From Kocuria coralli (lineage in GTDB: Bacteria; Actinomycetota; Actinomycetes; Actinomycetales; Micrococcaceae), in assembly GCF_008831305.1 (NCBI RefSeq), contig NZ_ML708613.1, forward strand, positions 62,001-126,000: a DNA stretch of 64,000 nt, in the 5' to 3' direction. Positions 8,531 to 19,161 of the stretch are shown here, in pieces. How positions within the stretch are numbered: the stretch's first letter is position 1; each line of letters begins with the position of its first letter. A program made the translations under genes and the position numbers. The notes beneath the pieces were generated by a model that was given only the letters and a program-made list of their open reading frames with translations, made no database searches and was not told the DNA's origin.

Positions 8531-9794
8531 CGGGGCGGGCGCCCACGCCGACCAGGAAGGCGGGCACGGCCGAGAGCGCGGGAATCCGGCGGACCGCCCA
8601 CGGGACGATCCTCGGCAGCTGCGAGATCCGGCCCTCGATCACCCGGTCCAGGAGCTGGGCGTGCATGAGGCGCTGCAGGCTCTGGGTCAGGACGGTGGGC
8701 AGCAGGCGCCGCCGGCGCAGCCTGCCGAGCACCCGGTCCTGCCGCGACGGCCCGCCGGCATCCATGGTCGCGGCGAAATCACCGATCAGCAGCGGCCGGG
8801 CCAGCAACCGCGCTGCCGCCACGGCGTCCTGGACCGCCAGATTGATCCCCACGCCGCCGATCGGTGACATGGCATGCGCGGCGTCGCCGATGCATACGAT
8901 CCCCGGGGCGTGCCATCGGCGCAGCCGGTTCACCCGCACGTCCAGATGCTTGACGTCGTCGAGGGTCTCGATGCCGTGGACATCGTCCGCTAGCTCGGGC
9001 ACCGCCTCGGCCACGTCGGCGCGGAACGACTCGATGCCGCGGGAGCGCAGCTCTGCGTCCGAACCCTTGGGGCCGATGTAGGCCACCTGGGCGTATCCCC
9101 TCCGGGGGATCACGACCACGGCCCTGCCGGGTCGGGACCGCGGCAGCAGGGACTCCTGCAGGTCCCGCCCGGTGGGGACCCGGAACCACCACACGTCGAC
9201 GTTGACGGGGAAGTCCTTCGCCTCCAGGCCCGCTTCCCGGCGCAGCAGGGACCATCGGCCGTCCGCTGCCACCACCAGGTCGGCCAGCAGCCGGCCATCG
9301 CCCTCCGGAGACCGGTACTCCACGCCGGTCACCCGCTCGCCGTCGCGGACCACGCCGGTGACCTCGTGCTCCATCCGCAGCTCGAACGCCGGTTCGAGCC
9401 GACCGGCGCCGGCCAGGAGGTCGAGGAGATCCCATTGCGGGACCATGGCGATATAGGGGTGGCGCAGGGGCAGGTGCTCGAAGTCGCCGACGGTCACCTG
9501 GGTGCCGTCGTCCAGGGGAACCTGGATGCGCGAGATCCTGCTGTGGGGCAGGGCGTCGAACTGCTCGAAGAGACCGAGGTCCTCCAGCAGGATCATGGTG
9601 GTGGGGTGCACGGTGTCCCCGCGGAAGTCGCGCAGGAAATCCGCGTGCTTCTCCAGCACGGTGACCTTCACCCCGGCGCGGGCCAGCAGCAGGCCCAGGA
9701 CCATCCCCGCGGGCCCGCCGCCGACGACGGCGCACGTGGTCCGGTCCGCCGGCCGGCCACCGCCTCCGGGCGTATGAGGTGATGCGCTGGACAT
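8448..9794 (-). CDS. FAD-dependent monooxygenase (PHBH fold)
   Basis: I place the start at ATG 9794 (MSSASPHTPG) because GGGGAGGGG lies just upstream; the frame extends to 9875. The protein has 448 residues. Motifs are the GxGxxG (CAVVGGGPAGMVLGLLLARA), a DG motif (VVAADGRWSLLRREAG) and the second FAD motif GDAAHAMSPIGGVGINLAVQ. These define class A flavoprotein hydroxylases. The last 25 or so residues are Arg-rich and coincide with the remnant oxidoreductase in a different frame, so the natural C-terminus may have been altered. Substrate unknown. Confidence 0.87.
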   Translation of the reverse strand: MSSASPHTPGGGGRPADRTTCAVVGGGPAGMVLGLLLARAGVKVTVLEKHADFLRDFRGDTVHPTTMILLEDLGLFEQFDALPHSRISRIQVPLDDGTQVTVGDFEHLPLRHPYIAMVPQWDLLDLLAGAGRLEPAFELRMEHEVTGVVRDGERVTGVEYRSPEGDGRLLADLVVAADGRWSLLRREAGLEAKDFPVNVDVWWFRVPTGRDLQESLLPRSRPGRAVVVIPRRGYAQVAYIGPKGSDAELRSRGIESFRADVAEAVPELADDVHGIETLDDVKHLDVRVNRLRRWHAPGIVCIGDAAHAMSPIGGVGINLAVQDAVAAARLLARPLLIGDFAATMDAGGPSRQDRVLGRLRRRRLLPTVLTQSLQRLMHAQLLDRVIEGRISQLPRIVPWAVRRIPALSAVPAFLVGVGARPERAPRWARQDPPRDSHGRRRHRGRARR

Positions 9795-10015
9795 GGCCCC
9801 TCCCCGTCGTCGGGAATCGTTGAGGTGTACCCTCGATTGCGTCCCATCATCCTCGCAAGTGCTAGATGAGCCCAAGGGCGTCAGGAGGTTGGCGGCTTGT
9901 TCACCGCCGATAGATGACAGAACCGAATCAGCCAGCCGGACCGTGAGTTCCCGGGCCGACTGGCCATTTTGTTCTGCCCAGCTCGTTCAGGGCCCTGACT
10001 TCACGAGGATTGACC

Positions 10016-10513
10016 ATGCACGAACACACCGAACAAGAGATCCGGAAGAGCTTCATCAACTGCTCCAAGGGCGAAGCCCAGAGGATCAATCTCCCGAAAG
10101 ACGTCCTGCAGGACTGGGAGTCCCGCATCTTCCTGGGATGGATCGACCCCAAGTCGCCGCAGCACGGCTACCTCGTCGCGGAAACGGACGAGGGCCTGAA
10201 GGGCATCGCGGTGCAGAAGAAGGCCGGGAAGGGCCGGGGCAACGCCCAGATGTGCCAGATCTGCATGACGCTGCACCCGGGCAGCGGCATCTCGCTGGTC
10301 TCCATCCAGCGGCCGAAGGCCAAGAAGGACCACTACAACTCGCTGGGCACCTACATCTGCGCCGATCTGGCGTGCAGCGACTACACGCTCGGCAAGAGGA
10401 AGCCCGAGGGCATCCGGCAGATGGACGAGACCCTCACCGCCGAACAGCGGTCGGACCGGACCCTGGAGAACATCCGGGGTCTGGTCCAGAGGGTGGCCCA
10501 CAGCCGCGACTGA
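10016..10513 (+). CDS. FBP-domain zinc-finger protein (EF-G-binding type)
   Basis: A 165-residue protein whose ATG at 10016 follows ACGAGGA. The C-terminal half has MCQICMTLH and, about 40 residues later, CADLACSDY. The two Cys pairs make the treble-clef zinc finger of the FBP C-terminal domain. Proteins with this fold (FusB-like) bind elongation factor G, and some give fusidic acid protection; in actinobacteria most are uncharacterised. It is divergent from the monooxygenase, with a 221-base shared upstream region in which I see no clear operator. Confidence 0.83.
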   Translation: MHEHTEQEIRKSFINCSKGEAQRINLPKDVLQDWESRIFLGWIDPKSPQHGYLVAETDEGLKGIAVQKKAGKGRGNAQMCQICMTLHPGSGISLVSIQRPKAKKDHYNSLGTYICADLACSDYTLGKRKPEGIRQMDETLTAEQRSDRTLENIRGLVQRVAHSRD

Positions 10514-10541
10514 TCACCGAACCGGTTCTGGAGGTACTTTC

Positions 10542-11348
10542 ATGTCATCGTCGCCAGGGGCCACGCGCTCGCCGACCGCATCGATCCTTCCGGCGGCGCT
10601 CACCCTGGGCGCGGTGGTCGTCGCGATCCTCGGGGCCTTCCTGGGCAGTGGCGCCATCGGGGGCACCTCCGTGACCGAGGCCGCGGACGGATGGCTGTCC
10701 GCTGATGCCACCCCGGTCGCCCCGGGCGGAAGCGCGTTCAGCATCTGGAGCGTCATCTACGCGGGCCTGGCCCTCTACGCCATCTGGCAGCTGACACGCT
10801 CGGCCCGGGGCTCCGGGCGCCAGCGCTGGCTGCGACCGTGGGCGGTGGCCTCGGCGCTGCTGAACGCGCTGTGGCTCGGTGCCGTCCAGCTGGACCTGCT
10901 GTTCGTGAGCGTCCTGGTGATACTGGCCCTGCTGGCGGTGCTCCTCCGCATGCTGCTGATCATGATCTCCGACCATCCCTCGGGCTGGGTCGAGGCAGTA
11001 CTGACCGACGGCACCTTCGGCCTGTACCTCGGATGGGTCAGCGTGGCGACGGTGGCCAATATCGCCGCCTGGCTCGCCGCGGCGGGAGCCGAGGGGTTCG
11101 GCGGATGGCGCTGGGCCGCCGCTGCGGTGATCGCCGTGGCTGCCGCGACCGGCGTGGGGCTCGCGGTGTTCACCCGCGGCCGGATCGCTCCGGCTCTGGC
11201 CACCTCCTGGGGCATCGCGTGGATCGCCGTGGCCCGTACGGAAGGGCAGTGGGAGTCGAGCCTGCTGGTCTGGACCGCTGGGATCGCCGCGGCGGTGGTC
11301 CTGGCGACGGCGGTTGCCGCCCGCCTGGTGTCCCGGAGTCGGCCATGA
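10542..11348 (+). CDS. TspO/MBR-family (tryptophan-rich sensory) membrane protein
   Basis: A 268-residue integral membrane protein starting at ATG after GGAGGTAC. It has multiple hydrophobic helices and the motifs GGSAFSIWSVIYAGLALYAIWQ, recalling the FxxWxxLY pattern of TspO, and LLNALWLGAVQLDLL. It is longer than classical 150-residue TspO proteins and fits the larger actinobacterial group related to YhhN/TspO. It follows the FBP gene by 28 bases on the same strand. Ligand unknown. Confidence 0.72.
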   Translation: MSSSPGATRSPTASILPAALTLGAVVVAILGAFLGSGAIGGTSVTEAADGWLSADATPVAPGGSAFSIWSVIYAGLALYAIWQLTRSARGSGRQRWLRPWAVASALLNALWLGAVQLDLLFVSVLVILALLAVLLRMLLIMISDHPSGWVEAVLTDGTFGLYLGWVSVATVANIAAWLAAAGAEGFGGWRWAAAAVIAVAAATGVGLAVFTRGRIAPALATSWGIAWIAVARTEGQWESSLLVWTAGIAAAVVLATAVAARLVSRSRP

Positions 11349-11358
11349 CCTGGCTGCA

Positions 11359-11434
11359 CACCCCCCGCCGAGTGTCCGATTCCCTACCGGATTTTCAAGA
11401 TTTTCGGCACGCAATCGGACACTCGGGAGGGGTG
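11359..11434. repeat. Imperfect palindromic element (CCGAGTG-ended)
   Basis: The arms 11359-11381 and 11413-11434 pair over about 20 bp with one small irregularity, around CCGAGTGTCCGATT on the left and AATCGGACACTCGG on the right. Both outer ends carry C-rich/G-rich flanks (CACCCC and GGGGTG). The same flank and CCGAGTG arrangement recurs in the selA tail. It begins 11 bases after the TspO-like gene and may also act as its terminator. Confidence 0.6.
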
Positions 11435-11503
11435 AGCAGGGTGGGGTAGCCATGTCCGATTGCGCTCATGATTTATCGGGTCTCCTGACCGGCGCATGAA
11501 CAA

Positions 11504-11533
11504 CCCGCCCCATGCTCTATGACATGGGGCGGG
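11504..11533. terminator. Hairpin between TspO-like gene and stress operon
   Basis: Arms CCCGCCCCATG (11504-11514) and CATGGGGCGGG (11523-11533) form an 11-bp perfect stem with an 8-nt loop. It lies 40 bases beyond the stop of the minus-strand stress operon and could terminate either strand. Confidence 0.7.
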
Positions 11534-11572
11534 CTATTCGAAGGTGTGCGCACAACTCAGTGCAAGATCACT

Positions 11573-12211
11573 TCACCGTTCGTCGGTCGCCTCGGCCCGC
11601 ACTGACTGCGCGGAATCCTTGGCCGAATCCTTCAGATACTCGGCTTCGGATTGGCCCTGCGCCTTCACGTCCTGAGCGCCGGACTGAGCAGTCTGCTTGA
11701 CGGACTCCGCAGCCTCCTGGGCCGGTTCCTTGAGGTTCTCGGCCATGCTCTGAGCGGCGTCCTTGATGGATTCTGTCGCCTGCTGTGCGTGTGGCTGGAT
11801 ACGGTCGGCGGACCGGGCCACCAGTTCCTGCTCCTTCGAACTAGACGGCAGCAAGGAGCCGATGAGCCACCCTGCGCCCAAGGCGATCAAGCCTGCGGCC
11901 ATCGGGTTGCCGCGGGTCTTGGCTTTGGCTGCGGCCGGGGCATTGCCCAGGGCCTCACGAGCTTGGTCGGCGCGGTCGCCCGCGGCGGTGCTTAGACCGT
12001 CGAGGGTGCCTTCAGCGGAGGAACGTGCGTCCTGAGCTGACCCCATGACGCGCTCACGCGCGTCCTGCAGTTTGCCGCGCACCTTGTTCTTCTGCCGATC
12101 CACCACGTTCTCAGGCGTGACCTTCTCTGCCACGGCGTCGACGTCGGAACTCAAGCGCGCTCGGGTGGCTTCGATCTCGGCGCGGATCTCTTCAGGGCTT
12201 TGCTGGCTCAT
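11573..12211 (-). CDS. DUF3618 protein of the stress operon
   Basis: A 212-residue protein. The start is the classic DUF3618 signature (PEEIRAEIEATRARLSSDVD). A Gly-rich hydrophobic segment (GLIALGAGWLIGSLLP, about 105-120) could insert in the membrane. The C-terminal third is an Ala/Glu/Lys/Ser-rich amphipathic helix with repeated AxSxK and AAESVKQTAQS patterns. Its ATG overlaps the upstream holin-like gene by four bases (12208-12211), so it is the last gene of a three-gene operon. Such operons are common in Micrococcales and are thought to act in envelope or desiccation stress. The exact function is unknown. Confidence 0.85.
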   Translation of the reverse strand: MSQQSPEEIRAEIEATRARLSSDVDAVAEKVTPENVVDRQKNKVRGKLQDARERVMGSAQDARSSAEGTLDGLSTAAGDRADQAREALGNAPAAAKAKTRGNPMAAGLIALGAGWLIGSLLPSSSKEQELVARSADRIQPHAQQATESIKDAAQSMAENLKEPAQEAAESVKQTAQSGAQDVKAQGQSEAEYLKDSAKDSAQSVRAEATDER

Positions 12212-12678
12212 GGGGTCTCCTTAGACGGGTTCACAGTGTCCGGAATTTCAGTGACGGTTTCGCGGGTGTGATGCATGGGATCCTGGGTGGCCTGCTGCAG
12301 CTTCTTCTGAGCTCGGTCAAGATTCTTCTTGCCCAGAAGGGCCAGGACAGCGGCGATGATTGCCCACAGCAGCGTGACGATCAGGGCCGCCCATGCCAGA
12401 TTCATCACGTTACCCAGTGCCCACATAGCGGTCAGGGAGAGGAAGAGCAGGACGAAGTGGCCGGCTACGCCCGCACCGCCCAACAACCCTGCGCCCTTAC
12501 CCACGGCCTTGGCAGAATCCTTGGTCTTGTCGGTGGCCTGCGATACTTCCGCTTTGGCCAGGGCGATCTCCTGCTGGATCAGCGTGGTGAGGTTGGTGCT
12601 GAGCGACTTGAACATCTCGCCCAGCGACTCGCGCTCGGCGCGACGTTCCGATTCGGATGGGGGAAGGGGGTGGCTCAT
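12208..12678 (-). CDS. Phage-holin-family (DUF1469-like) membrane protein
   Basis: A 156-residue protein beginning with a charged segment (ERRAERESLGEMFKSLSTNL), then LIQQEIALAKAEVSQ, the motif of actinobacterial proteins named phage holin family or Phage_holin_3_6. Two hydrophobic helices follow (about 60-85 and 90-113). The gene overlaps both neighbours by four bases. Despite the name, this chromosomal family is not a lysis gene. With DUF3618 it probably shapes or protects the membrane. Confidence 0.85.
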   Translation of the reverse strand: MSHPLPPSESERRAERESLGEMFKSLSTNLTTLIQQEIALAKAEVSQATDKTKDSAKAVGKGAGLLGGAGVAGHFVLLFLSLTAMWALGNVMNLAWAALIVTLLWAIIAAVLALLGKKNLDRAQKKLQQATQDPMHHTRETVTEIPDTVNPSKETP

Positions 12679-13421
12679 CGACGGTCTCCCTCCTGATCCG
12701 GGTAAACGGTGCCCGGAACGCGATCGGTATAGGTACGTGTGGGCTCTGGCTGACCGGGCGTGGTGAATGCAGACTCGCTGGTTTGCCCGGCCTGTGAGCC
12801 GGAAGCGGGCCCGCCCGTTCGGTCGTGCTGGTCAGCGGCGCCAAAGTACTCCTTGACCCCCTCACGATCGGTGGCCACGTCGTCGCTGTCCTTGGCGCCG
12901 CGGGTTACTCGCCCGGCGACGAAACCGATACCCGCAGCGATCGCCAAGAACGTTCCGGGGCGCCGGGCGGCGAACCGGCGTACGTCACCCAACAATTCCT
13001 GGGCGTCTTTGTTCTCCAGTGAGGAAGCGAGGGAGTCCACCTGGCCCGATACGCTGCCAAGCAAACCGGCCACGTAATTGGACTGGGGCTGTTCCCCCCT
13101 CGACAGGGCGGAGATCTCGTCACTGATGGACCGGACGGTGGAAGCCGCGCGCTCCTGCTGCGGACCGACGTAACCCTGGGCGTCATCCTTGAGCTGTCCC
13201 AGGAGGTCCTGGGCCTGGTGGGATGCCTCGTTCTTGACGTCGGCAGCCTTGTCCTTGGCGGTGTCGGCCATGCGCTCACCGGACCCGGCTGTCTGTTCCT
13301 TGAGTTGTTGGGCTTCGTCTTTGCCCTTTTCAGCGACGATGTCCTTCTTGTCGGGGGCGCCATCCGTGCGAGTGGCTCCGGCGCCTCCGTGAACGGGACG
13401 AGCGTTGGGATCGTTGCTCAT
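12675..13421 (-). CDS. LEA-like helical membrane-anchored protein, first gene of the stress operon
   Basis: A 248-residue protein starting after AAAGGAC. Residues about 25-110 are rich in Lys, Ala, Asp, Glu and Gln with repeated KDKAAD/KDDAQ patterns, like LEA or apolipoprotein helices. A single hydrophobic segment (FLAIAAGIGFVAGRVTRG, about 155-172) precedes a polar tail rich in Gly, Ser, Thr and Pro. Proteins of this arrangement sit next to holin-like and DUF3618 genes in related genomes. No catalytic motif is visible. Confidence 0.72.
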   Translation of the reverse strand: MSNDPNARPVHGGAGATRTDGAPDKKDIVAEKGKDEAQQLKEQTAGSGERMADTAKDKAADVKNEASHQAQDLLGQLKDDAQGYVGPQQERAASTVRSISDEISALSRGEQPQSNYVAGLLGSVSGQVDSLASSLENKDAQELLGDVRRFAARRPGTFLAIAAGIGFVAGRVTRGAKDSDDVATDREGVKEYFGAADQHDRTGGPASGSQAGQTSESAFTTPGQPEPTRTYTDRVPGTVYPDQEGDRR

Positions 13422-13726
13422 GGTGAGTCCTTTCTGAACCGCGAGAAGTAATAGTAAGCATACAGATGATCGCTCTCAGATGGCTCTAATGCCCTGCCCT
13501 TGGTGAGCAACCGCCGAGGACCTGCGGCGGTTCATCCACATAGTTGGGAACAACTCCCACGGTGCCCGTGGTTTTACATCTCCCGCATGTCATGCAGACG
13601 AATGCGCCAAGCGATATCAGACTGCTCATCGCATGGCCCGCGCCACAATCAACTGGAGCGGGGCGGTCGGCGGTAAGAGAAGAGACCTGAAACTAGAGGG
13701 TTTCGCATCAATCGGGAGGTGGAGTC
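13422..13726. other. Divergent intergenic region between stress operon and selO
   Basis: 305 bases without a gene, less GC-rich than the surroundings. It must hold promoters for both flanking transcription units. I see an 8-bp hairpin (AACCGCCG at 13509-13516 with CGGCGGTT at 13525-13532) and the strong ribosome-binding sites next to each start. I could not assign -35/-10 boxes with confidence. Confidence 0.5.
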
Positions 13727-15235
13727 ATGACGGACACCACGATCGAACGAGTGGTTCGACCGGAACTCGAACACTCCTACGCTGAAGACATCCCCCAGCT
13801 GTCGGTGCGCTGGCGGGCCGAGCAGGCGCCGTCGCCGTTCCTGGTGGCGACCAATGACGCCCTGGCCGGTGAGCTGGGGATAGAGCCCGGTTTCCTGCGC
13901 TCGCCGGAGGGGCTGAGCTTCCTCTCCGGCCAGCTACCCGATGCCGCCGACGGCGGTGCGGCAACGTACGCTCAGGCCTACTCCGGGCATCAGTTCGGGC
14001 AGTTCAACCCGCAGCTCGGCGACGGTCGCGCACTGCTGATCGGAGAGGTCATCGACCGTGCCGGCGACCGCCGGGACCTGCACCTCAAGGGCACGGGACG
14101 CACCCCGTTCTCCCGCAGCGGCGACGGCAAGGCCCCGCTGGGCCCCATGCTGCGCGAGTATCTGGTGGGGGAAGCCATGCACGCCCTGGGCATCCCGACC
14201 ACCCGCGGCCTGGGCGTGGTCCTCACCGGGCAGGAGGTGATGCGCCGCGGGCGTGAACCGGGGGCGATCTTCACGCGGGTGGCCGCGAGTCACCTGCGGG
14301 TCGGCACCTTCCAGTTCGCCGCGGTCCACCGCCCCATGGAGGTCCGCAGGGCACTGGCCGACTACGCCATCGCACGGCACTGGCCCGCAGCGGCCGATGC
14401 GGAGAACCCCTATCTGGAACTGCTGCGCAGTGTCACGCATGCCCAGGCGGAACTCATCGCCCAGTGGATGCTGGTCGGCTTCGTCCACGGCGTGATGAAC
14501 ACGGACAATATGACGATCTCGGGGGAGGGCATCGACTACGGACCGTGCGCGTTCATCGACACCTTCCGGCGGGCCTCGGTGTTCAGCTCCATCGACCAGA
14601 CCGGCCGGTACGCATACCGCAATCAGCCGGCGATCGGTCTGTGGAACCTCTCCCGCTTCGCCGAGACCCTGGTCGATCTCATCGATGCCTCGGACCCCGA
14701 TGCCGCGGTCGAGTCGCTCACGCAGGTGCTCTACGAGTTCGAGCCTGCCTACGACGCTGCGGTGGCCCGCGGAATGGCCGCCAAACTCGGGATCGGTCTG
14801 CCGGAGCCCGAGGCTGAGAACGGCAGCGAGGCGCTGGGGCAGATCCGCGCGTTCACGGAACGGACCCTGGATCTGCTCGAAGCGCAGGAGGCGGACTTCA
14901 CGCTGTTCTTCCGCGCCCTTACCGCGGGCACGCCGGAAGAGCTGATCCACGACGACGACGCCCTCGGGTCCTGGTCGGCCGAGCGGGACGAGCTGCTGCA
15001 GCGGTGGTCGGGCGGTGCGGCGGATGTCGCGTTGATGCAGCGCAGCAACCCGGTGTACATCCCCCGCAACCACCATCTGGAGAGCGCACTGCAACGTGCT
15101 GAGGGCGGCGACCTGGACGATTTCCACCGCCTTCTGGCGGCGGTCAGGGACCCGTTCCGCCAGCGGCCGGAGTGGGCGGGGCTGGAAGGGCCCGGCGAGG
15201 CGTCGTCGGCGTTCGTGACCTTCTGCGGCACGTAA
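13727..15235 (+). CDS. selO: SelO (YdiU) protein adenylyltransferase
   Basis: A 502-residue pseudokinase-fold enzyme that transfers AMP to protein hydroxyl groups. Signature stretches are YSGHQFGQFNPQLGDGRA, HLKGTGRTPFSRSGDGKA, REYLVGEAMHALGIPTTR, and the catalytic-loop and metal region VHGVMNTDNMTISGEGIDYG with FIDTF. The protein ends FVTFCGT, with a Cys near the C-terminus where eukaryotic SELENOO carries selenocysteine, so here it is a cysteine form. ATG follows GGGAGGTGGAG. Despite its name it is not part of the selenocysteine machinery further right. Known homologues act in oxidative stress, which suits the catalase next door. Confidence 0.93.
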   Translation: MTDTTIERVVRPELEHSYAEDIPQLSVRWRAEQAPSPFLVATNDALAGELGIEPGFLRSPEGLSFLSGQLPDAADGGAATYAQAYSGHQFGQFNPQLGDGRALLIGEVIDRAGDRRDLHLKGTGRTPFSRSGDGKAPLGPMLREYLVGEAMHALGIPTTRGLGVVLTGQEVMRRGREPGAIFTRVAASHLRVGTFQFAAVHRPMEVRRALADYAIARHWPAAADAENPYLELLRSVTHAQAELIAQWMLVGFVHGVMNTDNMTISGEGIDYGPCAFIDTFRRASVFSSIDQTGRYAYRNQPAIGLWNLSRFAETLVDLIDASDPDAAVESLTQVLYEFEPAYDAAVARGMAAKLGIGLPEPEAENGSEALGQIRAFTERTLDLLEAQEADFTLFFRALTAGTPEELIHDDDALGSWSAERDELLQRWSGGAADVALMQRSNPVYIPRNHHLESALQRAEGGDLDDFHRLLAAVRDPFRQRPEWAGLEGPGEASSAFVTFCGT

Positions 15236-15261
15236 GCCTCTCCTGATGCGGCTCATGCGCC

Positions 15262-15315
15262 GAGATGCGAGTTGGCCCGCCCATCAGCCTTGATGGGCGG
15301 GCCAACTCGCATCTC
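15262..15315. repeat. GATGGGCG-core hairpin element, copy A
   Basis: Arms 15262-15286 and 15291-15315 are perfectly complementary over 25 bp, around loop GCCT. It sits between the convergent selO and catalase genes, 27 and 26 bases from their stops, so it can terminate both. The 54-base sequence is identical to the element at 17728-17781. Confidence 0.85.
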
Positions 15316-15340
15316 AGTGGAGGGGCTGGTCAGCGGACGG

Positions 15341-17539
<2,199 letters not shown>

Positions 17540-17727
17540 CGGTCATCCTTCGAAGCAGTTCTCGGGCAGTTGCTTGAGGAGGTACAGCTCATGCGATTAA
17601 ACATCAGCTTGCTGACTTTTTTACCGTACGACACATACGGCGCGATCGCAGCTGTTTTGCAACGAACTCTCCCCGCCCCTCGCCCTCCGCCCTCGTGGTT
17701 GCCCGCCGTATCGGTGCTGAAGACCTT

Positions 17728-17781
17728 GAGATGCGAGTTGGCCCGCCCATCAGCCTTGATGGGCGGGCCAACTCGCATCTC
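17728..17781. repeat. GATGGGCG-core hairpin element, copy B
   Basis: Arms 17728-17752 and 17757-17781 are perfectly complementary around loop GCCT, and one more pair (17727/17782) extends the stem to 26 bp. The sequence is identical to copy A 2.4 kb away. It lies 18 bases beyond the stop of the minus-strand DUF4282 gene, as a terminator would, and upstream of the catalase start. Confidence 0.85.
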
Positions 17782-17799
17782 AGCGGGGCGGGACGATGC

Positions 17800-18330
17800 C
17801 TAGCGCTTCTGCTGGTCCACCAGGATCGAGGTGTTCTGCGCCGTGCGCACCATGGCGACGTAGAACTCCAGGGTCACGCGGAACAGCACGATGTACAGGA
17901 ACGTGACGATCGCGCCCAGCAGGAAGAAGAGCAGGCCTACTCCGGCCGACTGGGTGAAGGAGGCGATGGTCATGATCAGCCAGGCCACGACCAGCGCCAC
18001 CATGCCGACCACGTAGATCACACCGGCGAAGCGGATGGTCACGAAGTTCTTGAAGGTGAGGTCGAACAGGGCCTGGAAGAAGCCCGCGTCACCCGAGCCG
18101 CGCGGTCCTTGGGGGGCGCCACCGTAACCGGGAGCGGACTGCTGCTGGGGCGGCACGTATCCGTAGGACCCTCCGGAGGCCTGCCCCGGCTGGTAGTGCT
18201 GCCCGGGCTGCGATGCGGAGCCGTACTGAGGCGGGCCCGGCTGGTTGCTCGGAGGCGTGGAGTCGCCCGGCCGGTTCTCTTCGTTGCCGTTGGAAGGTTC
18301 GTTAGAGGGTTCGGGGGGAGTATGGGACAT
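17800..18330 (-). CDS. DUF4282 membrane protein
   Basis: I choose ATG 18330 (MSHTPPEPSN); the open frame runs on to 18429 without similarity. The 176-residue protein has a Pro/Gln/Gly/Ser-rich N-terminal half with PQQQSAPGYGG-type low complexity, then FFQALFDLTFKNFVTIRFAG and two long hydrophobic helices (about 95-120 and 125-150), the DUF4282 pattern. Function unknown. The ribosome-binding site is weak. Confidence 0.82.
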   Translation of the reverse strand: MSHTPPEPSNEPSNGNEENRPGDSTPPSNQPGPPQYGSASQPGQHYQPGQASGGSYGYVPPQQQSAPGYGGAPQGPRGSGDAGFFQALFDLTFKNFVTIRFAGVIYVVGMVALVVAWLIMTIASFTQSAGVGLLFFLLGAIVTFLYIVLFRVTLEFYVAMVRTAQNTSILVDQQKR

Positions 18331-18567
18331 GATCATCTTTCGGTCGGGGGTAGGTGCCTCCAAGTCAACGCTCCCGGGCGCCCGCGGAGCAAGGCGAGCC
18401 ACGGTGTGTTCCGCCGTATGAATCTGCAACCTCTGTTCTGGGCTGGAGGCCGACCTTCAGACTGCGGCCGGTCGATCGCCTGAGCGGGAAAATCCCGCGG
18501 CGTTCCGTTGTCAGGACGGGGCGCGGTTAGGGATCATGGACCTACCGCGACCGACCAAGAGGAGATC

Positions 18568-19068
18568 ATGGCCCCGAACCCCACAGGACGTCGCCATTCC
18601 CGAGCAGACCAGAGCTACCTGGTGGTCTCCAGGTCCTTCAGCTCACCCATCGAGGAAGTCTGGGCGTCCATCACCGAATCCGACCGGACCGCCGCATGGT
18701 TCGGCCCCTGGACGGGCGATCCCGCCTCGGGGACTGTCCACGTCCAGCTCAACGCGGAGGAGGGTGCCCCGCAGGAGAAGGTCAGGATCCTGCAGTGCGA
18801 CGCCCCCCGGCAGCTGGTTCTCGAGACAGGGCAGGATCCGGACGGCTGGCATATGGAGCTCGACCTGATCCAGCGCGAGCCCACGGAAGTCACCCTGGAA
18901 CTGTCGCACCGGCTCAGCGACCCGGAGATGGCGAGTCAGGTAGGGCCCGGTTGGGAGTTCTACCTGGATCGGCTGGTGGCCGCGGAGTCGGGCAATGACC
19001 CCCTGGAGGTCCAGTTCGACGCCTACTACCCGGCGCAGGCCCAGTACTACCGGGAGCTGTTCCTCTAG
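18568..19068 (+). CDS. SRPBCC (AHSA1/START-like) protein
   Basis: The start is ATG 18568 after GAGGAG; the frame also extends to 18508. The 166-residue protein opens with YLVVSRSFSSPIEEVWASIT and AAWFGPWTGD, the pattern of AHSA1-type SRPBCC proteins, and continues with alternating strands (LVLETG, WHMELDLIQREPTEVTLEL) to a helix at the end. The fold has a hydrophobic pocket. Ligand and role are unknown. It reads convergently to the SDR gene. Confidence 0.82.
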   Translation: MAPNPTGRRHSRADQSYLVVSRSFSSPIEEVWASITESDRTAAWFGPWTGDPASGTVHVQLNAEEGAPQEKVRILQCDAPRQLVLETGQDPDGWHMELDLIQREPTEVTLELSHRLSDPEMASQVGPGWEFYLDRLVAAESGNDPLEVQFDAYYPAQAQYYRELFL

Positions 19069-19161
19069 ATTCCTCTAGACGCGTCCGCGGACGCGGGCTT
19101 CTCCGCGGCGCTCCGAAGACGGGCCGGTCGCAGAGATGCCGGTCCCGGCTCGGACGCCGCG

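Noticed and set aside
12208-12678. The holin-family gene as prophage evidence
   Set aside because: No other phage genes are nearby and the protein belongs to the chromosomal stress-operon type.
13727-15235. SelO as a selenoprotein or part of selenocysteine synthesis
   Set aside because: The C-terminal position is Cys, no in-frame UGA is present, and SelO is an AMP transferase.
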